From positions 1-9,408 of the forward strand of contig JAJYSI010000094.1 of assembly GCA_021793635.1 (NCBI GenBank): a DNA stretch of 9,408 bases, in the 5' to 3' direction. The position numbers and the translations under genes are program-made. This DNA is from Bacteroidota bacterium (GTDB lineage Bacteria > Bacteroidota > Ignavibacteria > Ignavibacteriales > Ignavibacteriaceae). Each line of letters starts with the position of its first letter. Within the stretch, counting starts at the first letter, position 1. Under the pieces are notes generated by a model. The model had not been told where the DNA came from and made no database searches. It was given only the letters and a program-made list of their open reading frames with translations. Below are positions 1-8,009 of the stretch, piece by piece.

Positions 1-1
1 A

Positions 2-916
2 TCTATTTTTATAAGTGATGTCCTGGATGATGTCCGTTCTGGTATTATGACACACGCAATAAATCCTGATGATGGATTAAAAATATTTTCTGAAGAATTT
101 GATAAGATGAACCTTGTTTTTGAAAAGAATCCAAGTAAAATATATAACACCTTAAAAAGATTCGCCGGGGTTATTAAAAATAAAATACCGTCTCGAGTTC
201 CAATAAGCCAGGCTAAATATATTGCTCTTTGCGGTGAGATTTATGTAAGGCGTGATCATTTTTCCCATAAATGGCTGAACAAACATTTTGCACAAAAGGG
301 ATTTATTCTGAAAGATTCTTATATAAGTGAATGGGTCTATTATATAGATTATCTTTTAAAGCAAAAACTTTTAGAACCTGAAACTTCCTACCGGAAAAAG
401 CTAGAAAGGCTTATAAGGGTTTTGTATATGAGAATAGCCGAGTACAAAATTAAAAAAATCCTGGCAAGAACCAGCTATTATAAATTCTCGTTAACTAAAG
501 TAGAATCGCTGCTTAAAAGAAGCAGCCATATCCTTCCTCTGGAATACAAAGGAGAACCCGGAATTACACTTGGAGTAGCATTGCATGAGACAATTGATAA
601 ATACTGCGGCGTCATAAACCTGGGTCCCTTCGGATGTATGCCCACCAGGTTTACCGAGTCACTTGCTGCAATGGAAATGAAAGTTGAAAATAAAATATTT
701 GCAGAAAGACTAATAAACAAAAATTATAAGCTGCCCGAAGTTTTTAACGGTAAAATGAATATCCCTTTTTTAACTATTGAAACTGATGGTAATGTTTACC
801 CGCAAGTTATCGAAGCCCGTCTCGAAACTTTTATATTGCAAGCAGAGCGCGTTGCCGGTTTAATAAAAGAAGCTAAGCTTAACGGTTGGGATAAAGTAAA
901 AGCATCTTCAAAATGA
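2..916 (+). CDS. Acyl-CoA dehydratase activase-related protein (DUF2229-type), C-terminal part only
   Basis: This is the last 304 residues of a longer protein. The frame is open to the left edge (first whole codon at base 2), and residues before the ATG at 47 (IFISDVLDDVRSGI) already look like the family, so that ATG is internal. Family-typical signatures are GEIYVRRDHFS in the first third, GVINLGPFGCMPTRF in the middle and TIETDGN followed by QVIEARLETF near the end. From memory these match the C-terminal half of large proteins that join a BcrA/BadF/HgdC-type ATPase to DUF2229 and HgdB-like regions. Relatives with known roles activate 2-hydroxyacyl-CoA dehydratases by ATP-driven electron transfer through an Fe-S cluster; the role of the long fused form is not established. 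Two cysteines in the YCGVINLGPFGC stretch could be ligands, which is inference. The ATPase part is outside the window. The gene ends with TGA at 914-916 and converges on the minus-strand pair 77 bases away. Confidence 0.85.
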   Translation, partial: SIFISDVLDDVRSGIMTHAINPDDGLKIFSEEFDKMNLVFEKNPSKIYNTLKRFAGVIKNKIPSRVPISQAKYIALCGEIYVRRDHFSHKWLNKHFAQKGFILKDSYISEWVYYIDYLLKQKLLEPETSYRKKLERLIRVLYMRIAEYKIKKILARTSYYKFSLTKVESLLKRSSHILPLEYKGEPGITLGVALHETIDKYCGVINLGPFGCMPTRFTESLAAMEMKVENKIFAERLINKNYKLPEVFNGKMNIPFLTIETDGNVYPQVIEARLETFILQAERVAGLIKEAKLNGWDKVKASSK

Positions 917-993
917 GAATAAGTTTCTATGAAAAATCCTGACTATTAAAAATATTACAGCATGATTGAATAATTGATACAGTCGCGTGACCA

Positions 994-1293
994 TCACGAA
1001 AGTTTAACTTCAACGCTCTTAATTTTATCTTCCATAGTTTGTTCTCTGTCCGTTCTTGTACCGATCCTCATCGAGGTAGAAATTCTTGGCGCTCCCATTT
1101 CATGAACCGCTTGGTGACATATTTTTACGATTGCAAATACTTCGTCCCATTCACCCTCTACATTTGTACCGTATGCATGCATCTTATAATTTAATCCACT
1201 TTGCTGTAATATTTTTTGTATCTCAGCAATATACTTGGAAACAGAAACCCCCACTCCTATTGGAATTACGCAAAAATCTATTATCGTGTTCAT
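994..1293 (-). CDS. MTH1187/YqgV family thiamine-binding protein (UPF0045/DUF77)
   Basis: A complete 99-residue protein. It has the family pattern throughout: an N-terminal strand ending IPIGVGVSVSKYIAEI, then YKMHAYGTNVEGEWDEVF, then VHEMGAPRISTSMRIGTRTD and the tail EQTMEDKIKSVEVKL. The family adopts a ferredoxin-like fold and assembles into oligomers. The related YkoF protein binds thiamine, and MTH1187-type proteins are annotated as binding thiamine or a similar small ligand. No signal peptide or membrane segment is visible, so it should be cytoplasmic. The start is the ATG at 1293, preceded by AGGATGG about 9 bases upstream on the minus strand. It lies 52 bases downstream of the SDR gene on the same strand and is probably co-transcribed with it. 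No TPP riboswitch core is visible upstream of the pair. Family membership is firm; the true ligand in this organism is not shown. Confidence 0.9.
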   Translation of the reverse strand: MNTIIDFCVIPIGVGVSVSKYIAEIQKILQQSGLNYKMHAYGTNVEGEWDEVFAIVKICHQAVHEMGAPRISTSMRIGTRTDREQTMEDKIKSVEVKLS

Positions 1294-1345
1294 TGTATAT
1301 CCATCCTGGAATTTTATTAAATAATAATCTTTTAGGTAATATGAA

Positions 1346-2251
1346 CTACATGTTGAATTTTATACCCGTTAATTTTTCAGATACATCCCACAATTTTGAC
1401 GCTATGTTTTTATCATGAGACAGGGCATTGGACTCAACCTTCTTAGGGTAGCCTCTCCATTCTTGCCAGCCGGAAGGACCGAAATAATCGCCCCCGGTTA
1501 CGTCTGCAGCAGTTGCGGCGTAAAGTGTAGGAAGCGCCCCCATATCAATTTTTTGAGCGAAGAAACCGTTAAGGAATTCAAATACTTTGCTATGTCTTTG
1601 AAGGTCGGTTGCCGTCCACCCGGGATGTGAGGCGGCAACAATGACTTTTATCTTTTCGTTGTCGAGTTTTTTTTGTAATTCATAAGTGAAATAAAGATTT
1701 GATATTTTGCTGTCACCGTATGCTCGCCAAGCTTTATATTTTCTTTTTTCCCAGTTCAAATCGTCAAAATCTAAATTGCCGGATCTATGGGCTGTGCTCG
1801 AAACGTTTACAATGCGGCTATTAGTAGTATTTTTTATTAAATGAAATAATAATGAAGTTAATGCAAAATGTCCGAGATAGTTTGTCCCGAATTGTAGTTC
1901 AAAGCCGTCTACGGTTTTTGAGTATGGTGGAATCATTACTCCCGCGTTGTTAATAAGCAGATCAAGGCGCGAGTAATTCTTTATGAAATTATCAGCAAAT
2001 GTTTTTACAGAATTTAAGTTAGCCAGGTCAAGTTCCATAATGTGAACAACGGCATTTTTATATTGTGCTTTTATTTTGCCTGCTGCGTTGTTTCCTTTTC
2101 CCAAATTTCTTACTGCTATAATAATGGTAGCATTCTTACCGGCTAAAACTCGGGCGGTTTCAAATCCTATTCCGCTGCTTGAGCCGGTTACGATAGCTAT
2201 TCTTCCTTTTTGGTCAGGTATGTTATCCATATTCCATTTTTTTTTTGTCAT
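1346..2251 (-). CDS. Short-chain dehydrogenase/reductase (retinol-dehydrogenase-like SDR)
   Basis: A 301-residue classical SDR. It has a Rossmann nucleotide-binding motif TGSSSGIG at residues 22-29, and Arg48 after the second strand suggests NADP(H) preference. Other family marks are the DL pair at 75-76, NNAG at 101-104, the structural Asn124 in NYLGHF, the serine pair at 151-152 in NVSS, and the catalytic Tyr178/Lys182 in YGDSK. The full Asn-Ser-Tyr-Lys tetrad is present, so it should be active. The C-terminal region (SHPGWTATDL, then GDYFGPSGWQEWRGYPKKV) matches the subfamily usually annotated as oxidoreductase or retinol dehydrogenase-like. The bacterial substrate is unknown and probably a lipophilic or carbonyl compound. 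The ATG at 2251 is favoured over Met8 because GAAGGAAA sits about 5 bases upstream of it. It is the first gene of a likely two-gene unit with the thiamine-binding protein, and is divergent from the antiporter gene. Confidence 0.9.
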   Translation of the reverse strand: MTKKKWNMDNIPDQKGRIAIVTGSSSGIGFETARVLAGKNATIIIAVRNLGKGNNAAGKIKAQYKNAVVHIMELDLANLNSVKTFADNFIKNYSRLDLLINNAGVMIPPYSKTVDGFELQFGTNYLGHFALTSLLFHLIKNTTNSRIVNVSSTAHRSGNLDFDDLNWEKRKYKAWRAYGDSKISNLYFTYELQKKLDNEKIKVIVAASHPGWTATDLQRHSKVFEFLNGFFAQKIDMGALPTLYAATAADVTGGDYFGPSGWQEWRGYPKKVESNALSHDKNIASKLWDVSEKLTGIKFNM

Positions 2252-2498
2252 TTTATTTCCTTCACTTTAATATAAATTGTTGAGAGATTCTAAATTTTAG
2301 CTTCTGTTTTTATTCCCTAACTTGATGATAATATAATTCTTTAGCTATTCGATAATTCCTTGTTTTTTAGGGTAAACATTTCTTGTCCAAGTTTTAGCTG
2401 CTTATTCAAAAGAAAATATTATTTTGTATTGCATTTATTTTTATTTTAACATCAATTCTAACCGGTTTAAATATACGGTAGATGAAAACTAAATTAAT
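2252..2498. promoter_or_regulatory. Divergent spacer between SDR operon and antiporter gene
   Basis: This 247-base AT-rich gap must hold the leftward promoter of the SDR pair and the rightward promoter of the antiporter. The best rightward candidate I can point to is TTAACA at 2446-2451 (five of six to the -35 consensus), a 16-base spacer and TAAATA at 2468-2473 (three of six), which is weak. No convincing leftward promoter stands out; AT-rich TATATT hexamers occur but lack a partner -35. No ORF, tRNA, TPP riboswitch core or strong hairpin was seen. The assignment of a promoter is inference from gene layout. Confidence 0.25.
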
Positions 2499-4463
2499 AT
2501 GCCACAATACACATTCATAAAAGATATTGTAATAATACTTCTTATTTCCCTTCCCATCATCTATCTTTTTAAGAAAATTAACATCCCAAGTATCCTCGGC
2601 TTTCTTGTAGCAGGTCTGATTATCGGTCCTTATGGTTTCAAACTTATTGCTGATATTCAAAATATAAAAGCGATGGCTGAAGTAGGGGTAATGCTGCTGT
2701 TGTTTACTATTGGATTGGAAGTATCTTTAACGCGGCTGGTGAAAATGAAAAAGATGCTCTTTTATGCCGGCGGTCTTCAAATAGTAATTACAATAACTGT
2801 CTCTTCTTTTATTTTATATCTGTTTAAGATTCCTTTTAACCAGGCTGTTTTTTACGGTATGCTTGTCAGTCTTTCGAGTACTGCAATTGTTCTTAAACTT
2901 CTTTCCGACAGGAATGAACTGGAAACTCCCCAGGGCAAAATTTCTCTTGTAATATTAATATTTCAGGATCTTGCAGTTGTTCCAATGATTATTCTTATTC
3001 CGGTAATGGGGGGAAGTGAAAATTTTACTATCGGTAAAATATTGTTGCAGTTGTTATACGCATTTGCTTCGGTCGGAGTTATAGTGGTTCTTGCAAAATT
3101 ACTAATGCCTAAAATTTTGCATCAGCTTGTGAGACTGAGAATACGTGAGGCATTAACGGTAGGGACAATTATGCTATTATTGGGTACTGCATATCTTACT
3201 CATGCCATCGGACTATCGTTTGCCATAGGTGCTTTTATTGCGGGTTTAATATTATCGGAATCGGATTACAGTCACCAAATAACAGCAGAAATACTTTCGT
3301 TCAAAGATGTGTTCAACAGTATATTTTTCGTGTCAGTAGGCCTTTTATTGGACCTGCAGTTTGTGCTTGATTATTTCTTCCTCCTTTTAGCGGTTACGGC
3401 GGGAATAATAATCCTTAAGTCTTCAATCATTACAGTTTTAATAAAAGTAATGAAATATCCTTTAAGGATAGCAGTAATGACTGGTTTGGTGCTTTCACAA
3501 GTGGGAGAGTTTTCATTCGTATTGTCGCAAGCGGGATTAAGGTTTAATTTAATTAATCTTAATTTTTATAACGCATTTCTCGCATCATCAATCTTTACAA
3601 TGTTGTTGACTCCGTTCTTCATCAAACTTGCTCCGGCACTTGGTTTTAAGATCGGCGATATTTCATTACCGCAAAAGAAACACGATAAAAACAACTTGAG
3701 CGGACATGTAATTATAGTTGGTTTCGGGTTAAACGGAAAAAATCTAGCGCGTGTATTAAAGGAGACGGGAATTAGTTATATAGTAATTGAAATGAATCCA
3801 GAAACTTTTAAACAAGAAAAGGCAAAAGGTGAAAGGATAATCTTCGGAGATGTCATCAGAGAGGGAATACTTCATGTCGCCGGGCTTGAAAGAGCATCCG
3901 TAATTGTCTATGCAATTTCTGACCCGGTTGCCTCAAGAAGGGGGTTGCAAATTGCAAAAAAAATAAACCCAAATGTCTATGCGATAATAAGGACACGCTA
4001 TACCTCCGAAATCGATGATTTGATAAATTTGGGAGCCGATGAAGTAATACCCGAAGAGTTTGAAACTTCATTGCAAATATTTAGTAAGGTATTGGAGAAG
4101 TTTCATATACCTCTTAACATTATAATGAAGCAAGTTTCGTTATTAAGAGGCGAGTCATACAATCTAATGCGCCTGGAAACCGGTGGTGTAAACTCACTTG
4201 TAAATATTGATGAATTGCTGGCGGCTGGGTTAACGGAGACTTTTTATGTCTCCGAGGATAATGTCCATGCGGGTGAAAATATGCGCGAGCTTAATTTAAG
4301 AGCTTTGACTGGGGCAACCATTATAGCAATTGTGCGTGGAGAAAAAACAATAACAAATCCTGTAAGTGAAGAAAAAATACTTCCGCACGATACTATCGTA
4401 ATTACCGGAACTCACAAGACTGTTGACGATGCAATTGATTATCTCAACGGGGGTGAAAAGTAA
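2499..4463 (+). CDS. Kef-type monovalent cation/proton antiporter with RCK (TrkA) domain
   Basis: A 654-residue inner-membrane CPA2 antiporter of the KefB/KefC/YbaL type, exchanging K+ or Na+ for protons. Residues about 1-380 hold a dozen hydrophobic segments with family motifs: ILGFLVAGLIIGPYG (32-46), GVMLLLFTIGLE (63-74), SLSSTAIVLKLL (124-135), IFQDLAVVP (154-162), SFAIGAFIAGLILSES (240-255), FFVSVGLLLD (276-285) and GEFSFVLSQAG (336-346). Gln156-Asp157 lie at the usual ion-binding position. Residues about 403-520 form a TrkA-N/RCK nucleotide-binding domain with GFGLNG at 408-413 and acidic Glu431 at the end of the second strand, which favours NAD(H). Residues about 570-650 form a TrkA-C domain. 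Full length for the family. An in-frame TAA at 2490-2492 makes the ATG at 2499 the only plausible start, although its Shine-Dalgarno is poor. No KefF/KefG-type partner lies adjacent. K+ versus Na+ specificity cannot be read from sequence. Confidence 0.93.
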   Translation: MPQYTFIKDIVIILLISLPIIYLFKKINIPSILGFLVAGLIIGPYGFKLIADIQNIKAMAEVGVMLLLFTIGLEVSLTRLVKMKKMLFYAGGLQIVITITVSSFILYLFKIPFNQAVFYGMLVSLSSTAIVLKLLSDRNELETPQGKISLVILIFQDLAVVPMIILIPVMGGSENFTIGKILLQLLYAFASVGVIVVLAKLLMPKILHQLVRLRIREALTVGTIMLLLGTAYLTHAIGLSFAIGAFIAGLILSESDYSHQITAEILSFKDVFNSIFFVSVGLLLDLQFVLDYFFLLLAVTAGIIILKSSIITVLIKVMKYPLRIAVMTGLVLSQVGEFSFVLSQAGLRFNLINLNFYNAFLASSIFTMLLTPFFIKLAPALGFKIGDISLPQKKHDKNNLSGHVIIVGFGLNGKNLARVLKETGISYIVIEMNPETFKQEKAKGERIIFGDVIREGILHVAGLERASVIVYAISDPVASRRGLQIAKKINPNVYAIIRTRYTSEIDDLINLGADEVIPEEFETSLQIFSKVLEKFHIPLNIIMKQVSLLRGESYNLMRLETGGVNSLVNIDELLAAGLTETFYVSEDNVHAGENMRELNLRALTGATIIAIVRGEKTITNPVSEEKILPHDTIVITGTHKTVDDAIDYLNGGEK

Positions 4464-4490
4464 AAGTGGAGGAAGTAGAAATTTCTCCAC
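4456..4490 (-). terminator. Likely intrinsic terminator of the GH3 glucosidase gene
   Basis: Bases 4466-4490 form a nine-pair stem (GTGGAGGAA against TTTCTCCAC, one G-T wobble) with a seven-base loop. Read leftward on the minus strand, the stem is followed immediately by TTTTACTTTT (complement of 4456-4465), as expected of a rho-independent terminator. It lies about 90 bases past the glucosidase stop. The T-tract overlaps the last codons and TAA of the convergent antiporter gene. Read rightward the hairpin has no T-run, so it would serve the antiporter poorly. Confidence 0.5.
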
Positions 4491-4525
4491 TGAAGCGAGG
4501 AGATTCTGACTTCCGTCTGAATGAC
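4466..4525. repeat. Two-hairpin intergenic element, possible dispersed repeat copy
   Basis: The convergent spacer holds two adjacent hairpins. One is the 4466-4490 stem; the other is at 4503-4522 (ATTCTGAC against GTCTGAAT, loop TTCC, one T-T mismatch). Read on the minus strand the right part begins GTCATTCAGACGGAAGTC and continues into AGAATCTCCTCGCTTCA. From memory this resembles the short GTCATTC...GAATCTC intergenic repeats scattered through many Bacteroidota/Chlorobi-group genomes. Only one copy is present in this window, so repeat status is inference. Confidence 0.35.
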
Positions 4526-4580
4526 AAAAAATCCGGACGTTAGGAACGAGAAAATAAAATTACATACTCTACTTGAAAAA

Positions 4581-7500
4581 TTATTTTAGAAATACCATTT
4601 TTTTAGTCTCTGCAAAATTACCTGAGGTCATTCTGTAAAAATACATGCCGCTTGAAATAACATTACCTGAAGAATTTCTCCCGTCCCACATGACAAAATA
4701 ATCTCCCGGATTGTAGTATGAATTAACTAAAGTTCTAATTAATTGTCCGGAGATGTTATAGACTTCTATCTTTACGTTACCTTGCTTTGGAACGTGATAA
4801 CGTATAGTAGTAGTTGGGTTAAAAGGATTTGGATAGTTGTCTTCAAGGGAATATTTTGAAGGTGTTTTTAATGTTTGCTCTATACCGTTTACTGAATTTG
4901 TATCCACGGGGAAAACTTGAAATTCATAGATTGAATATCCATATTGTGTGCCCCTCTGAATTCCGAGCATCTTTACAAATCTTGCCTGTGAGGAAATAGG
5001 AATATTTGACAAACCACCGGTTCCGTTAGTAATATGCTGAGCTGTAGTCCAATTCAATCCGTCGCTGGAAATTAAGATTTCAAATTCCTTTGCATAAGCT
5101 GCTTCCCAACTAATAACAACTTTATCAATGTTATAAACGGCTCCAAGATCAACCATCAGCCATTGCGGATCACTAAATTGTGAAGACCAACGCGTAGAAT
5201 TATTTCCATCTACTGCATAAGAAGCAGGATAGCTTGACGATTCTAGCGAAGATGCCGTAGCGGTCTTTCCGATTGCAATATCTGTCGCCGGCTTCGGAAT
5301 TACAGTTACGGTATCCGTACAGATATTATTTACAGTAGATAGCTCATCGATTGAGTTATCTCCGTTAACTGCACCTTCCACTTCAAAGTTTCCGAGCTGG
5401 TTAGCGCTCCATGAATTTTGTGTTGTATCCGGACTTGTGTTTGCGCAAACTAATGCCATTCCCCCGATTGGAATCGAACCTTTAAATTCTACGGAACGGC
5501 TGATCTCAGTTCCGTTTATGCTGAATGTAACTAAATGAGTCGCGTTTAATGGGCTTGGTGCTGTCCCTTGATTTTTTATCATTGCTAAGAAAACTACTTT
5601 ATCTCCTTTTAATGGAAAACGGGGGAACCATTTAATGTTTGTTATTACTAGATCCGGTTTTAATGCTGCCGGTGTAATTGTTACGTTTGCAGAGTCGGGC
5701 AAATTATCGGATGAATCGCCTATTCTGACTGTGTAAGTTCCCGGATCAACTTTGTATGAGCTTGAAGTTTCATCATAATAATAAAGTTCATCATTAGTTA
5801 ATGTAAATGTAACTGTTTTTGTCTCACCCGGCTGAAGATTGATTCTTTGAAATCCCCGAAGTTGTTTTATTGGCATCCAAATATTAGATATTTGGTGCGA
5901 CAGATAAAGTTGTGCAACTTCATCTCCGGCAACGGAACCGGTATTTGTAACATCGATGGTAACATTAATGTTTTGTCCTAAAGGAACAGAAGAGGGGACG
6001 ACGAGGTTAGAAAACTTAAAAGTCGTGTAACTCAAACCATAACCAAAGGCAAACTCCGGTGTGTAACCCATTTGATCGAACCATCTGTAACCGGCTCCGA
6101 ATTCATTATCATAACTAAGAGTGTAAGCCGGAAGTTGTAAATCTGACTGCGGCATAGTTACAGGCAGCTTTCCGCCCGGGTTATAATCCCCGAAGATTAC
6201 ATCGGCAATAGCATTTCCCCCTTCTTGTCCCGGATAAAATCCATATATCAATCCTTTAATATTTTGAATACATTCATGAAGTCCGCAGATACCACCGCTT
6301 TCAATAACGCAGATTAGATTTTTGTTGACTGAGCTTAATTCATTTATCAAATTTTCCTGCTGACCTGGTAAAACAAAAGAGTTCCCAACCCTGTCAAAGC
6401 CTTCTCCTTCCTGCGTACCGTCAAGCCCCCCGATATAAATAACATAATCTGCATTTTGAGCCGCAAGTCTTGCGACAGCAAAACCCGTAGTATCACTGCT
6501 GTTGATATCGCATCCCTTAAAATAAGTTACTTTAGTTGCACCGATTTTATTTATAATTCCTGCAACGGGGGAAACAGAATAAAAAGGCGTAACCCAACTG
6601 CTTCCTGAAGCGTCAGTTTGACATATATTCGCACTCGGTCCGATTACAGCAATTGTTTTTACTGTACTTTTATTTATCGGAAGAATATTATCCTGATTTT
6701 TTAATAATACGAGGCTTTCTTTTCCCGCTTGTAAGCAAAGCTGTTGATGAGCAATGCTATTTACATCATTTCCGTTTCCCGGCAAATAATAATCCAACAA
6801 ACCGGATAGAATTTTTGTCCGCAAAACATCTTTAACTGCATTATCGATAGTAGAAACAGATACCGAATTATTATTTACTGCAGTTAAAAGATTATCTTGA
6901 TATTGAGTATCTCCCATATCTATATTACAGCCTGCGTTGACGGCGTTAGCAGTAGTCCAAATTGATCCCCAATCGGATACTACGTAAAACGGATAACCCC
7001 AGACATTTCTTAAAATATTAGTAAGAAGATTTGGGTTTTCAGCACACTTTTGACCGTTAATTAAATTATATGCGTTCATAACGGAAAGCACTCCGCCTTC
7101 TTGCACGGCAGTTCTAAAATTCAGACCATACTCCTCCATTAAATTTCGCTGGCTAATTGTGATGTTGTTATTCGTGCGGTTATTTTCCTTTCCGTTTACG
7201 TTAAAGTGTTTTGCAGTAGCAATACACCCGGTGCTTTGAACTCCTTTTATAAGATTAAAATTAATTTGAGCGCATAGATAAGAATCTTCACCTCCGCTTT
7301 CAGGGCTTCGTCCGTATCTTGGATCGCGGCAAATATCCATTGCAGGCCCAAGCATTTGGTGTATTCCTTTTCCTCTAAATTCCTGTCCCATAGCAACACC
7401 AACTTGATGAATTAAATCCTTATCCCAAGTAGCAGTCATACCGATTCCAACAGGAAAACTGGTTGCCATACCGTTTCTTACCCCATGAGGGCCGTCAGAC

Positions 7501-7709
7501 ATAATCAAGCCGGGGATTCTGAGCCGTGAATTATCCGCAGTGTTCATTCCTCCTTCTTGATGAAGTTGAAGAATTTTTTCGGCAAGTGTCATTTTTGAGA
7601 TTAGGCTGTCAATACGGTTGTCTAAGGTTTGAGCGAAAAGTGTCTGGTATTGAATGAAAAAAATGGTCAAGATTAAATAAAAAATGGAAATAAATTTCTT
7701 ATATTTCAT
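4581..7709 (-). CDS. Secreted multidomain GH3 beta-glucosidase with type IX sorting domain
   Basis: A 1042-residue exported glycosidase. Numbers here count from the GTG one codon upstream (7712); I prefer the ATG at 7709, with AAAGG about 9 bases upstream, but GTG is possible. A signal peptide ends near LFA-Q (27/28). The GH3 N-terminal barrel (about 35-300) has the substrate-binding MSDGPHGVR (71-79), AKHF (167-170) and nucleophile Asp247 in VVSDWGS. The GH3 C-terminal sandwich (about 335-560) has EGEGFDR (435-441), where Glu437 is the likely acid/base. An FnIII-like domain (about 575-665) completes the catalytic core. Accessory domains are CARDB (about 685-805), F5/8C discoidin/CBM32-like (about 810-935), then YPNPFNP (960-966) and a FlgD-like Ig fold forming a type IX (Por) C-terminal sorting signal. 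It should act at or beyond the cell surface, releasing glucose from beta-glucosides; xylosidase or other GH3 activity is possible. Both catalytic residues are present. It stands alone, with no adjacent SusC/D pair or sugar transporter. Confidence 0.93.
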   Translation of the reverse strand: MKYKKFISIFYLILTIFFIQYQTLFAQTLDNRIDSLISKMTLAEKILQLHQEGGMNTADNSRLRIPGLIMSDGPHGVRNGMATSFPVGIGMTATWDKDLIHQVGVAMGQEFRGKGIHQMLGPAMDICRDPRYGRSPESGGEDSYLCAQINFNLIKGVQSTGCIATAKHFNVNGKENNRTNNNITISQRNLMEEYGLNFRTAVQEGGVLSVMNAYNLINGQKCAENPNLLTNILRNVWGYPFYVVSDWGSIWTTANAVNAGCNIDMGDTQYQDNLLTAVNNNSVSVSTIDNAVKDVLRTKILSGLLDYYLPGNGNDVNSIAHQQLCLQAGKESLVLLKNQDNILPINKSTVKTIAVIGPSANICQTDASGSSWVTPFYSVSPVAGIINKIGATKVTYFKGCDINSSDTTGFAVARLAAQNADYVIYIGGLDGTQEGEGFDRVGNSFVLPGQQENLINELSSVNKNLICVIESGGICGLHECIQNIKGLIYGFYPGQEGGNAIADVIFGDYNPGGKLPVTMPQSDLQLPAYTLSYDNEFGAGYRWFDQMGYTPEFAFGYGLSYTTFKFSNLVVPSSVPLGQNINVTIDVTNTGSVAGDEVAQLYLSHQISNIWMPIKQLRGFQRINLQPGETKTVTFTLTNDELYYYDETSSSYKVDPGTYTVRIGDSSDNLPDSANVTITPAALKPDLVITNIKWFPRFPLKGDKVVFLAMIKNQGTAPSPLNATHLVTFSINGTEISRSVEFKGSIPIGGMALVCANTSPDTTQNSWSANQLGNFEVEGAVNGDNSIDELSTVNNICTDTVTVIPKPATDIAIGKTATASSLESSSYPASYAVDGNNSTRWSSQFSDPQWLMVDLGAVYNIDKVVISWEAAYAKEFEILISSDGLNWTTAQHITNGTGGLSNIPISSQARFVKMLGIQRGTQYGYSIYEFQVFPVDTNSVNGIEQTLKTPSKYSLEDNYPNPFNPTTTIRYHVPKQGNVKIEVYNISGQLIRTLVNSYYNPGDYFVMWDGRNSSGNVISSGMYFYRMTSGNFAETKKMVFLK

Positions 7710-7741
7710 CACTAATTACCTTTTAATGGATGAGAGGGTAT

Positions 7742-7771
7742 TTTATAAAAGGCGATCAATAATTAGACCAA
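7742..7771 (-). promoter_or_regulatory. Candidate leftward promoter of the GH3 gene
   Basis: On the minus strand TTGGTC (7771-7766), an 18-base spacer and TATAAA (7747-7742) lie about 33 bases before the glucosidase start. The -35 match is only three of six, so the call rests mainly on the TATA element and its position. One copy of the GATCAATA repeat falls inside the spacer. Confidence 0.25.
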
Positions 7772-7815
7772 GAAGAATGACCCCGGAACTTTTCAAACTG
7801 ATCAATATTATTGAT
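7754..7815. promoter_or_regulatory. GATCAATA direct repeats and a palindrome, possible operator
   Basis: GATCAATA occurs at 7754-7761 and again at 7800-7807. The second copy is part of a perfect 15-base inverted repeat ATCAATATTATTGAT (7801-7815, centre T). The copies are 46 bases apart, and the first lies in the spacer of the candidate glucosidase promoter, where a bound regulator could block polymerase. The DNA is very AT-rich and such palindromes can arise by chance, so this is a suggestion only. Confidence 0.25.
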
Positions 7816-7950
7816 TTCGAGTTTATAATTATATGAAGATTTTACAAAATAATAAGAGTTGCTTATCATTTTAATAAAAATGACCATTAAAACTATTTAA
7901 GAAAAAGACACTTAACAAATGATTGGATAGATTGTTTTTTTCTGATTATT

Positions 7951-7979
7951 TTTATTAAAAAGCTTTTATTTGATATAAT
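7951..7979 (+). promoter_or_regulatory. Candidate rightward promoter of the GCHAC protein/nudC pair
   Basis: A perfect TATAAT lies at 7974-7979, with a weak TTTATT at 7951-7956 seventeen bases upstream. Transcription would begin near 7986, which is where the longest ORF's first ATG lies. That supports the downstream ATG at 8010, which also has AAGGAA (7994-7999) in front of it. The rest of the 7713-8009 spacer is AT-rich and shows no ORF or RNA gene to me. Confidence 0.4.
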
Positions 7980-8009
7980 TTATTTATGCTAAAAAGGAAC
8001 AGAAATAAG

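Noticed and set aside
986..998. Small hairpin CGTGA-CCA-TCACG at the end of the thiamine-binding gene
   Set aside because: The five-pair stem has a three-base loop and no T-run on either strand; too weak to call a terminator.
1086..1630. Plus-strand open frames across the SDR and thiamine-binding genes
   Set aside because: They lie antisense to two genes with complete family motifs, and their translations show no recognisable domain or signal.
2252..2498. TPP riboswitch upstream of the SDR/thiamine-binding pair
   Set aside because: I looked for the conserved CTGAGA and ACCTGATCTGG-type cores on the minus strand and found neither.
2482..2520. Twelve-codon ORF (MKTKLICHNTHS) overlapping the antiporter start
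   Set aside because: No ribosome site or family support; the size is within chance expectation, although it overlaps the true start in another frame.
3856..4490. Minus-strand open frames inside the end of the antiporter gene
   Set aside because: They are antisense to the RCK/TrkA-C coding region and have no family-like sequence; one merely runs through the hairpin element.
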